Under the pieces are notes generated by a model. It did no database searches and was not told the origin of the DNA. It worked only from the letters and a program-made list of their open reading frames with translations. Below, piece by piece: positions 18,552-25,854 of a stretch of 64,000 nucleotides of DNA (positions are counted from its first letter, which is position 1; the number at the start of each line of letters is the position of its first letter). Made by a program: the position numbers and the translations under genes. This DNA is from Sinosporangium siamense (lineage in GTDB: Bacteria > Actinomycetota > Actinomycetes > Streptosporangiales > Streptosporangiaceae): NCBI RefSeq assembly GCF_016863435.1, contig NZ_BOOW01000038.1:1-64000 (forward strand), in the 5' to 3' direction.

Positions 18552-18725
18552 AGGCCGAACACACCGAACCCCGTGTCAATGCCGTCGTCCTGATCGGGAT
18601 CTTCTCCTGACTCGCTCCCCTGTCCGTCTTTCCCGCCGCCATCCGCCCGGAGCTTGCCGACAGCCGGGCGATGCGCATACTCGACAACATGACATTCGTC
18701 GGGCTGTGCGCCGGCTATGTGATCC

Positions 18726-19871
18726 TCAGCGTGACGGTCCTGCTTCGGTGAACGCGGCGGCGATCCGCCCGGCGAGCCGTTCGAGGAGCGGTCCGGCCTC
18801 GGCCATGCACCGCCGTACGTCGGGCTCGATGTCGGTCAGTGCGTAGGCCGCCTCGATGCCGGCCGCGCGCAGCTCCTCGTCGCTCACCGAGCGGCGGCCG
18901 CAAACCGCCACTGCCGGCACATCGTGCCTGGCAGCGACCGCCGCGACGCCCACGGGGGCCTTGCCGCGGAGTGTCTGCCCGTCGATCGAACCCTCACCGG
19001 TGATCACCAGCCGGGCACCCGCCACATGCCGCTCGAAGTCCACCAGATCCAGCAGATATCCGATGCCCGGCCGGATCTCCGCCTCCAGGAAGGCCAGCGC
19101 GCCGAACCCGGTCCCGCCGGCGGCTCCCGCGCCGGGCCGCATCGCATATGCGACACCGCCCGGCTCGGCGACTGCCGCCAGCCGGGCCAGGCCGGCTTCC
19201 AGCACGGCCACGTCCCCGGGGGTCGCGCCCTTTTGCGGGCCGTATACGGCGGCGGCGCCGTACGGCCCGAGCAGTGGATTGTCCACATCGCTCGCCACGA
19301 CGACCTCGAAGCCGCGCAACCTGCGGGAGACGTCGATCGTGTGCAGATCGCGCAGCGCGATCCCGCCCGGCGGCAGGTCGTTCCCGGCCGCGTCCAGCAG
19401 CCGCACGCCGAGCGCTTGGGCCATGCCGGCCCCTCCGTCGGTGCAGGCGCTGCCGCCGAGGCCGAGCACGATCCGGGTCGCGCCGTGCCGTACGGCATGA
19501 GCCATGAGTTCGCCGGTGCCACGGCTTGTGGCGGTCAGCGGCGCCGGGGCGCCGCCCTCCGGCAACCGCCGCAGGCCCGACGCCTCGGCCAGCTCGATCA
19601 CCGCGACCCGGCCGCCCGGCTCGTCGCGTATGGCATAAGCCGCCGTGACCAGCTCGCCGACCGGCCCGGTGACCTCCATCTCAACCCGGGTGAAACCGCT
19701 CGCGACCACCGCGTCGACGGTGCCGTCGCCGCCGTCGGCGACCGGGAGCCGGACAACGGGCACCTGCCCGGAACCGGCGGAACGCAGCCCGATTGCCACA
19801 TGGGCGGCCACCTCGGGAGAGGTCAGCGACCCGCGGAACTTGTCGGGCGCGACGACGACATGCCCTTTCAT
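18726..19871 (-). CDS. glxK: glycerate kinase (GarK/GlxK family)
   Basis: 381 residues starting MKGHVVVAPDKFRGSLTSPEVA, the signature start of type-1 glycerate kinases (PF02595). Further motifs are LPVADGGDGTVDA, GLGGSACTDGGAGMAQALG, SDVDNPLLGPYGAA, YGPQKGA and GEGSIDGQT. It phosphorylates glycerate with ATP, delivering carbon to lower glycolysis. It is the last gene of the leftward catabolic run starting at the ABC ATPase near 30 kb, separated from the FAH-family gene by 132 bp that contains an inverted repeat, so it may also have its own promoter. Its presence suggests the pathway yields glycerate or a tartronate-type C3 acid. Confidence 0.92.
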   Translation of the reverse strand: MKGHVVVAPDKFRGSLTSPEVAAHVAIGLRSAGSGQVPVVRLPVADGGDGTVDAVVASGFTRVEMEVTGPVGELVTAAYAIRDEPGGRVAVIELAEASGLRRLPEGGAPAPLTATSRGTGELMAHAVRHGATRIVLGLGGSACTDGGAGMAQALGVRLLDAAGNDLPPGGIALRDLHTIDVSRRLRGFEVVVASDVDNPLLGPYGAAAVYGPQKGATPGDVAVLEAGLARLAAVAEPGGVAYAMRPGAGAAGGTGFGALAFLEAEIRPGIGYLLDLVDFERHVAGARLVITGEGSIDGQTLRGKAPVGVAAVAARHDVPAVAVCGRRSVSDEELRAAGIEAAYALTDIEPDVRRCMAEAGPLLERLAGRIAAAFTEAGPSR

Positions 19872-19898
19872 GCGAATCGCCTTCCGGTTGTTGCCTCT

Positions 19899-19969
19899 GC
19901 CCCAACGGCCATGCTCCGCAACGGAACCCCGCTCGATCGCAAGATGATCTATCGGAGTCCCGTTGGGGC
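19899..19969. promoter_or_regulatory. inverted repeat upstream of glycerate kinase
   Basis: GCCCCAACGG (19899-19908) and CCGTTGGGGC (19960-19969) form a perfect 10-bp inverted repeat with 51 bp between the arms, and GCAACGGAAC inside resembles a further half site. The position, 28-98 bp upstream of the glycerate kinase start and after the stop of the preceding gene, suits a regulator-binding or looping site rather than a terminator (no T run). Confidence 0.35.
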
Positions 19970-20003
19970 CATGCCGTACAGCCGATCGGTCAAACGCACA
20001 TGA

Positions 20004-20855
20004 TCACTTGACGAGCACCTGGTTGGCGACGCTGCCGACGCCCTCCACGGTCACCGTCACCACGTCGCCGTCCCGGACCAGCAGCGGGGGTTTGCGTGCG
20101 AAGCCCACACCCGGCGGAGTGCCCGTCAGGATGAGGTCCCCCGGTTCGAGCGTCATGTAACGAGAGGCGTAGGAGATGATCTCCGCCACGGAGAAGATCA
20201 TCTCTCCCGTCGAGCAGTCCTGAACGACCTGGTCGTTGAGCCGGGTGACGATGCGCAGCGCCTGAGGGTCTTCGACGTCCTCGGCGAGCACCACGACCGG
20301 CCCGACCGGGCAGAAACCGTTGGCGGACTTGCCGCGGAGCCATTGACCGTCGGAGAACTGAGCGTCCCGTGCCGACAGATCGTTCGCCGCGACGTAACCG
20401 AGGACGTGGTCAAGCGCCTCGTCCAGGTCGACGTTGTCCGCCCGGCTCCCGATCACGACGGCCAACTCCCCCTCGTAGTCGAGCTCGCCGGCGAGGTCGC
20501 TCCGTACCTCGACGACAGCGCCGTCGGCTCGCAACGTGTTGGGGAACTTCGCGAACAGGAGAGGCTTGGCGGGCGCCTGCACTCCCGACTCGTCTGCGTG
20601 GTCGAGGTAGTTGAGGCCGACACACAGGATTTTCGAGGGGTTCGCGACAGGAGCGAGGAGTTCGAGGTCTTCGACCGGAACCTTCGCCTTGTCGCGATCC
20701 TCACGCCATGCACCTGTGTGCAGCGCTTCCCGCAGGACGTCGGCGGCGGGGTGATCCGACTCGGTCGCCAGCACCGTCGCCTGTCCCTGCGAGATTCGCA
20801 CGAGCACGACCTCGCCGCGGAGGCGGGCGCGCGCCAGACCCGCAGTTGCCGTCAT
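20004..20855 (-). CDS. fumarylacetoacetate hydrolase family protein
   Basis: 283 residues. The C-terminal two-thirds is a canonical FAH domain: KILCVGLNYLDHADESG, metal-binding ELDYEGELAVVIG, YVAANDLSARDAQ, LRGKSANGFCPVGPVVV, ISYASRYMTLEPGDLILTGT, GVG. Family members are Mg2+-dependent hydrolases, decarboxylases or dehydratases of 2,4-dioxo or 2-keto-3-deoxy acids. Its start overlaps the BKACE stop by 4 bp, so the two steps are coupled. A beta-diketone or 2-keto-3-deoxy-acid intermediate of the operon's substrate is plausible; exact chemistry unknown. Confidence 0.88.
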   Translation of the reverse strand: MTATAGLARARLRGEVVLVRISQGQATVLATESDHPAADVLREALHTGAWREDRDKAKVPVEDLELLAPVANPSKILCVGLNYLDHADESGVQAPAKPLLFAKFPNTLRADGAVVEVRSDLAGELDYEGELAVVIGSRADNVDLDEALDHVLGYVAANDLSARDAQFSDGQWLRGKSANGFCPVGPVVVLAEDVEDPQALRIVTRLNDQVVQDCSTGEMIFSVAEIISYASRYMTLEPGDLILTGTPPGVGFARKPPLLVRDGDVVTVTVEGVGSVANQVLVK

Positions 20856-21730
20856 CGGCTCACCCCGACGATGCGCCGGGCCTCCTCGACGTTCGCGATC
20901 GGACGGCCGATCTGCTGGGCCATCTTGACCACGATCTCCACCAGCTCGGCGTTGCTGCGCGAGGCCTCACCACCGGGCAGGTAGGGGTTGTCCTCCCAGC
21001 CGACGCGGACGTGGCCGCCCAGGGCGATGGCCAGCGGCAGCAGCTGCCACTGCGCGACCGCGTCCATCACGCTGATGTTCCAGTTCGTGTTCGGGGGGAG
21101 GTGCTTGACCATGTACATGAGCGCGTCCGGGGTCGGAGGAGTCCATGCGCCGCCCTGCCAGCCGAAGAACAGGGTCGCCCACGCCTTCTCCTGCAGCAGG
21201 CCCTGCCGCCGGACGTACTCAAGGTTCCAGAACGCTCCGGTGTAGAAGCACTCGATCTCCGGCTTCACACCGTGCGCCTCCGCCGCGGTGACGAACTCGA
21301 CGAGCTCGTCCCGGGGGTGCAGGGAGTACATCTCGTTGGCGGGGTAGGCCGGGTCGGGCTGGAAGTACTCGTCGTGCACGTTGAAGGCGTAGGACATCAT
21401 GTCGGGCTTGAGCGACATGAGCTCGACCTTCTCAGGGAGGCGGGCGCTGGCGATGCCGAACTGCATGATCGGATCGGTGCCAACGGTCCGGATCTTCTCG
21501 GTCAGGTCCCTCCAGCCGTCAAAGTCGATCTTGGACAGCTTCTTGCCGTCCGCCTGGATGGCGTCCTCCAGGTAGTGAACACCGTGGTGGTGGCACAGCG
21601 TCGCACCCGCGTTCACCGAGTCGATGTACTCCTGGCCGACCTTGTCGGTGTCCTCAATGGCCGGCATTCCCTTGTAGCCGGGATAGGACATCGTGCTGTC
21701 GACCGTGACGGTGATAACGAGCGGATCCAT
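20852..21730 (-). CDS. beta-keto acid cleavage enzyme (BKACE, DUF849)
   Basis: 292 residues. BKACE hallmarks are a TIM-barrel layout, the zinc-binding HxH in LCHHHGVHY (usual form HIHARD), IECFYTGAFWNLEYV and the highly conserved GGHVRVGWEDNPYLPGG with the Glu zinc ligand. Family members condense a beta-keto acid with acetyl-CoA to give a CoA thioester and acetoacetate. The GVH after HxH differs from the usual ARD, suggesting an unusual substrate. It sits in the middle of the catabolic run, 75 bp after the oxidoreductase gene and overlapping the FAH-family gene. Confidence 0.88.
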   Translation of the reverse strand: MDPLVITVTVDSTMSYPGYKGMPAIEDTDKVGQEYIDSVNAGATLCHHHGVHYLEDAIQADGKKLSKIDFDGWRDLTEKIRTVGTDPIMQFGIASARLPEKVELMSLKPDMMSYAFNVHDEYFQPDPAYPANEMYSLHPRDELVEFVTAAEAHGVKPEIECFYTGAFWNLEYVRRQGLLQEKAWATLFFGWQGGAWTPPTPDALMYMVKHLPPNTNWNISVMDAVAQWQLLPLAIALGGHVRVGWEDNPYLPGGEASRSNAELVEIVVKMAQQIGRPIANVEEARRIVGVSR

Positions 21731-21805
21731 GGGGTCTCCTCATTGGTTGTGTTATTCGGGGGGTTGGTATGGGCGGCCACGCCCGGCCGGAATGTGCCGG
21801 ACTGC

Positions 21806-22828
21806 TCAGACCGTGACGGGCGAGCCCGAGGCGATCGACTCGTAGGCGAGCTCGATGATTCGCACCGCGTAAGCGCCGTCCTCGGGCGCCACGGCGGTCG
21901 GCTCGTCGTTCGCGATCGAACGGGCGAAGCTCTCGATCCCGGCCGAGATCGAGTTGTACTTCCAGGTGTTCGGCTCGTAAGCCGTGCCGGGCAATGGCGA
22001 TCCCGCGTGGTCGCGCTTGCCGCGGAAAATCATGGCGGGAGGGTTCTGGTGCTGGTCGACGACGATGAGCCCCTTGGTGCCGTGCACCTCAAGGCGCTCG
22101 TTCCACGGCCCGCCGGAGGTGAAGGTGGACTCGACGGAGAAGAGCGCACCCGATTGCATCCGGCCGCACACGACCGACCAGTCCTCGACCTGGCTGGCGC
22201 CGACGAGGCGCTCGGAGAGGGCCCGGAGCGACGCGACCTCGCCGAACATCCACTTCAGCAGGTAGAAGGAGTGAGCGCCGGCGTCGATGATGGTGCCGCC
22301 GCCCGAGCCGTCCTGGCGACCCTTCCAAAGTTTTGTGTTGCCGAGGCGCTCGAACTCATTGCCGCTGATCAGGGTGCGGACCAGCGTCACGTCTCCCAGT
22401 TCGCCGCTGTTGACGGCGTCGAGAGTCGCCTGATAGGCGGGGATGAAGCGCGTGTTCTCGTTGACGGTGAACTTGAGTCCCTTGCGAGCCGCCAGGTCGA
22501 CGAGTTCGCGCGCGTGCGCGGCGTCGACGGTCATGGGCTTCTCGATCAGGACGTGCTTACCCGCCTCCAGGAACTCCCGTGCGATCTTGTAGTGCACGTT
22601 GTGCGGAAGCACGAGGTCGACGGCCTGGATCCGGTCGTCCTCGAGTAGCCGGCGGTAGTCGGTGCTCGCCTCCGCGCCGAGTGACTGCGCCGTCCGCTCG
22701 GCGACGTCCTGGTCGAGGTCGCAGACAACCGCGGCTTCCAGGCCGTCCGCCCGCTGGTAGGCGAGGTGGTGGGCGAGTTGGTAGATCTCGCCAAGGCCGA
22801 CAACGCCGAAGCGTACCGATTCGGTCAC
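21806..22828 (-). CDS. Gfo/Idh/MocA family oxidoreductase
   Basis: 340 residues. An N-terminal Rossmann fold (FGVVGLGEIYQLAHHLAY, AAVVCDLD), the EKP motif (HVLIEKPMTVDAAHARELV) and the catalytic GGGTIIDAGAHSFYLLKWM region match sugar/inositol NAD(P)-dependent dehydrogenases. It probably oxidises a secondary hydroxyl of a sugar, cyclitol or glycoside to a ketone. It starts 3 bp after the TIM-barrel isomerase stop; that pairing is common in inositol and 3-keto-sugar catabolism. Confidence 0.9.
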   Translation of the reverse strand: MTESVRFGVVGLGEIYQLAHHLAYQRADGLEAAVVCDLDQDVAERTAQSLGAEASTDYRRLLEDDRIQAVDLVLPHNVHYKIAREFLEAGKHVLIEKPMTVDAAHARELVDLAARKGLKFTVNENTRFIPAYQATLDAVNSGELGDVTLVRTLISGNEFERLGNTKLWKGRQDGSGGGTIIDAGAHSFYLLKWMFGEVASLRALSERLVGASQVEDWSVVCGRMQSGALFSVESTFTSGGPWNERLEVHGTKGLIVVDQHQNPPAMIFRGKRDHAGSPLPGTAYEPNTWKYNSISAGIESFARSIANDEPTAVAPEDGAYAVRIIELAYESIASGSPVTV

Positions 22829-22831
22829 CGG

Positions 22832-23704
22832 TCAACGCCCCCCTTCGAGGCGTTCGCGGATGATGCTGCGGTTGTGGGTGAGCGAGTCCATCACCCGTGA
22901 CTCGTGCCGGAAGACGGCCACCGAGACGACGCCGTCGAACTCGACCTCCCGAAGGGCGTCGAACACCTCTTCCCAGTCGATGTCGCCCTGGCCGATGTCG
23001 AGGTGCTGGTGGTTGCGCACCCCAGGACTTCCGGGATTGAGGAAGGTACGGCCGGGCAGCAGGGTGTCCGCCAGATGGATGTGGTCCATGGTGTCGCCCG
23101 CGTAGGTGATGATGTCGCGGTTGACGCCCTTAAGGTGACCGCGTTCGTCTTCTACGCCGGTGAGGTAGAAGGTGTGCGGCACACAGTGCAGATAGGTGAC
23201 GTAGTCGCTCTGCAGCCCGCGGATGAAGTTGACGGCCTCGATGCCGGACTCCACCCAGTCGCCCGGATGCGGTTCGAGCGCGATCGTGATGCCCTCAGCC
23301 TCCGCCAGCGGCAGCACCTCCTCCACTGAGCGGCGCATCGCGGCCTCGCCCGCCTGCGGGGCGGACGGGTGTCCGGTGAACTCGGAGTTGATCCGGTCGC
23401 AGCCCAGGTCGACGGCGAGCTGGATGGTCTGCTTCCAGTAGCCGACCGCGGCCTGCCGGATGTCCTCCTCCGAGCTTCCCCATGCCTGTTCGATGAAGAT
23501 GGACGCGATCTCGACGCCGTGGGTCTTCGACGCCTCCGCGATCTCGGCGATCTTCGCCTTGGACGCCCGTCTGCCCCCGTAACTCGGCATCACGTCGGGC
23601 CGCGGCGAAAGCTCCAGGTAATCGAAGCCCGCCGTCCGCACGGTCGAGAACACCGTGTCAATCGGTTGTGGACGCAGCATCCACGTATCGGTTGCGATCT
23701 TCAT
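22832..23704 (-). CDS. sugar phosphate isomerase/epimerase (xylose isomerase-like TIM barrel)
   Basis: 290 residues from ATG at 23704, chosen because GAGGAG lies just upstream; a GTG four codons earlier is the alternative. It matches the AP_endonuc_2 family: MKIATDTWML, FDYLELSPRPDV, IALEPHPGDWVESG (Glu metal ligand), YLHCVPHTFYL, DHIHLADTLLPG, GQGDIDWEEVFDALREVEFDG. Family members isomerise, epimerise or dehydrate sugars and keto-inositols. It is located between the alcohol dehydrogenase and the Gfo/Idh/MocA oxidoreductase and probably acts on their product. Confidence 0.87.
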   Translation of the reverse strand: MKIATDTWMLRPQPIDTVFSTVRTAGFDYLELSPRPDVMPSYGGRRASKAKIAEIAEASKTHGVEIASIFIEQAWGSSEEDIRQAAVGYWKQTIQLAVDLGCDRINSEFTGHPSAPQAGEAAMRRSVEEVLPLAEAEGITIALEPHPGDWVESGIEAVNFIRGLQSDYVTYLHCVPHTFYLTGVEDERGHLKGVNRDIITYAGDTMDHIHLADTLLPGRTFLNPGSPGVRNHQHLDIGQGDIDWEEVFDALREVEFDGVVSVAVFRHESRVMDSLTHNRSIIRERLEGGR

Positions 23705-23761
23705 ATCGCTCCTCACTGATCCTTATGCCTGTTCTGGCTGTTGCCGGCCTCGCCGGTCGCC

Positions 23762-24829
23762 CTACTGCCGGCGCATCGCCTCATGCGTGATGAGGACCCG
23801 GCCGCGTGCCTGGCCGCTTCGCAGGCGGGCCAGTGCTTCGTTGGCGTGCTCGAGTGGATATTCCTCGTCCAGCGGCGGGGTGATGACGCCCTCGGCGAGC
23901 AGGCGCAACGCGTCGTGCTGATCGCTCCGATCACCGTTGCGCGAACCGACGATCTCCAGCTCGCGCTGGGCGATGGTCGTCGAGCTGATACCGGGAAAGT
24001 CGGGTTCCTCCCCGACGACGACGATCCGGCCCCGGCGGCGCACATACTGGGCGGCGTCGGCCATGCTCGCCGTCGACCCCACCAGGTCGATCACCAGATC
24101 CACGCCGTCACTCCAACCGCCAGGTTCACTCCGTACGGCTTGGGAGTCCGCCCAGCTACGAAGAACCTGCACGCGGTCCGCCGCCGACGCCAACGCGGTG
24201 TGGCCGGCCCCGTTGCTGATCGCGAGTGCGAGGTTTTCCTCCCTCACGTCGACGACCGCAGTCGCCACGCCCGCGCCGACCAGGAGCTGGACCAGGATCT
24301 GCCCGATACCGCCCGCGCCGATCACGACCGCGGTCCTCGCCGGTGTGACCGTTCCGCGGCGGTAGGCGTGCACAGCCGTGATGACCGCGCAGCTCGAAAG
24401 CCCGGCGATCCTGGGGTCGAGCCCTGCGGGGACCTTCAGGAGATTTCGGGCAGGTGCCCTGAAATACTCGGCGAAGCCGCCCGGCAGTGTCACGCCGAGG
24501 ATTCCCTGTAGGTGCAGTGCCTGTGCGTCGGCACCGGCCTGGGTGTAGCGACACTCCCGGTCCGCGATGAACAGATGCGGTACGACCACTTCGCCGACTT
24601 CGACCTCTGAAACCGCTTCGCCGCGTTCGACCACGATGCCCGCGGGTTCGTGACCCATGATGTGCGGCAGCCGGGGCACATAGGCCAGGCCGTCTTGGAT
24701 GTGCAGGTCAGTGCGGCATACACCGCTGGACAACGTCTGGATCAGCACCTCGTCGGGTCCGATCTGAGGGATCGGCACCTCCCGGATCTCCAGTGGCCGG
24801 TCGATGCCGGTCAGGAGCGCGGCGCGCAT
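23762..24829 (-). CDS. zinc-type medium-chain alcohol dehydrogenase
   Basis: 355 residues from ATG at 24829, 8 bp after the preceding stop; the longer frame to 24913 overlaps that gene and is rejected. Catalytic zinc motifs CRTDLH and GHEPAGIV and the cofactor-binding VVIGAGGIGQILVQLL are intact. The loop that usually holds four structural-zinc Cys (CxxCxxCxxxxxxxC) reads DRECRYTQAGADAQALH with only one Cys, so a structural zinc is unlikely. It probably oxidises an alcohol or polyol in the operon's pathway. Confidence 0.88.
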   Translation of the reverse strand: MRAALLTGIDRPLEIREVPIPQIGPDEVLIQTLSSGVCRTDLHIQDGLAYVPRLPHIMGHEPAGIVVERGEAVSEVEVGEVVVPHLFIADRECRYTQAGADAQALHLQGILGVTLPGGFAEYFRAPARNLLKVPAGLDPRIAGLSSCAVITAVHAYRRGTVTPARTAVVIGAGGIGQILVQLLVGAGVATAVVDVREENLALAISNGAGHTALASAADRVQVLRSWADSQAVRSEPGGWSDGVDLVIDLVGSTASMADAAQYVRRRGRIVVVGEEPDFPGISSTTIAQRELEIVGSRNGDRSDQHDALRLLAEGVITPPLDEEYPLEHANEALARLRSGQARGRVLITHEAMRRQ

Positions 24830-24837
24830 GGTGCCAC

Positions 24838-25854
24838 TCACCGCCACTGCTCCGCCCACCCCTGGAAGAAGTGGGTCGCCGCCACTGCGGTCGACTCGTA
24901 ATACCCGTAGCACCCCTCGGTGGTCACGAGCGTCGGCAGGCCCAACCCGGCAATACGGCGACCAAGCACGCCGAAGTCCTCCGAATCCAGGCGAAGCAGG
25001 CCGAACCCCTGCTCCCGCTGGGCGTCGTAGCCCAAAGCGAGAACGAGATACCTAGCTTCGAAGCGGGCGATCGTCTCCAAAGCGGTCTCAAGAGCGGGTG
25101 CGTAGCCGTCGAACCCTGTGCCGGTGGGCAGCGGGAGGTTGAGATTGGTGCCGGGCGCGCCGGGCCCTCCGGTCTCCTCCGCGAACCCCGCGACGTGAGG
25201 CCAGCCCTCGGCGTGGATCGAGATCGTCAGAACCGACGGATCGTCGTAGAACACACCCTGGGTGCCGTTGCCGTGGTCCTGGTCGATGTCAAGCACGACG
25301 ACCCGGCCGCTGCGGGAGAGTTCGCGTGCCGCGATGGCGGCGTTTGCGAACACGCAGAGACCACCGCCCACCGAAGGGAGGGCGTGGTGACCCGGAGGAC
25401 GGGTCGGCACGAGCATCAACGCGTGCTCCGCGGTTTGCGCGGTCTCCGCGAGCCGGCGTGCACCCTGCTGAGAGGCAGCCGCGCTGATCAGCGCCCCCTC
25501 GCACAGCGCGGGGGTGGCACGGGTGATCTCGTCGAAGAAGTACTGCGTGTGCCTGCCCTCGAAGGTGCGCGGCTCGGAGACCTTCAGCTCGGGGAGCGCG
25601 ACGACGTTCAGGGGGAACTTCGTGGCACCCTCCGGCCGCCGGGAGCCCTCCTTGACGAAGTCGACGTAGTCGCGGCTGTGCACGCTCAGCGCCGCCGCCC
25701 CGCCGTCCTCCTCCGGCACGAGCCGCGCCGCGGCCGGGAACGCCTCACGGAAAGCCGCCAGCGTGGCCGTGACCGAGGTCGGATAGACGAGGTCAGGGAA
25801 CTCCTGATGCTCGACATAGGGTGAGGTCATCTCCGCGATGACTGTGGTGCTCAT
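24838..25854 (-). CDS. histone-deacetylase/acetylpolyamine-amidohydrolase-like protein
   Basis: 338 residues from ATG at 25854, overlapping the permease stop (ATGA); the open frame to 26493 is shadow of the permease gene. The arginase/deacetylase fold is clear: TRPPGHHA (catalytic His156-157), VVVLDIDQDHGNGTQGVF and LVLALGYDAQ (Asp278 zinc ligand). The DxH zinc pair is altered: the usual His ligand is Asp193 (codon GAC at 25276-25278), giving DQDHG instead of DxHHG. Family members remove acetyl or acyl groups from amines. Beside a polyamine-type importer it may deacylate the imported substrate, if the variant site is active. Confidence 0.85.
   Translation of the reverse strand: MSTTVIAEMTSPYVEHQEFPDLVYPTSVTATLAAFREAFPAAARLVPEEDGGAAALSVHSRDYVDFVKEGSRRPEGATKFPLNVVALPELKVSEPRTFEGRHTQYFFDEITRATPALCEGALISAAASQQGARRLAETAQTAEHALMLVPTRPPGHHALPSVGGGLCVFANAAIAARELSRSGRVVVLDIDQDHGNGTQGVFYDDPSVLTISIHAEGWPHVAGFAEETGGPGAPGTNLNLPLPTGTGFDGYAPALETALETIARFEARYLVLALGYDAQREQGFGLLRLDSEDFGVLGRRIAGLGLPTLVTTEGCYGYYESTAVAATHFFQGWAEQWR

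Noticed and set aside
18726-25854. Plus-strand long open frames opposite the catabolic operon
   Set aside because: They are antisense shadows of high-GC genes; the minus-strand frames carry clear family motifs.
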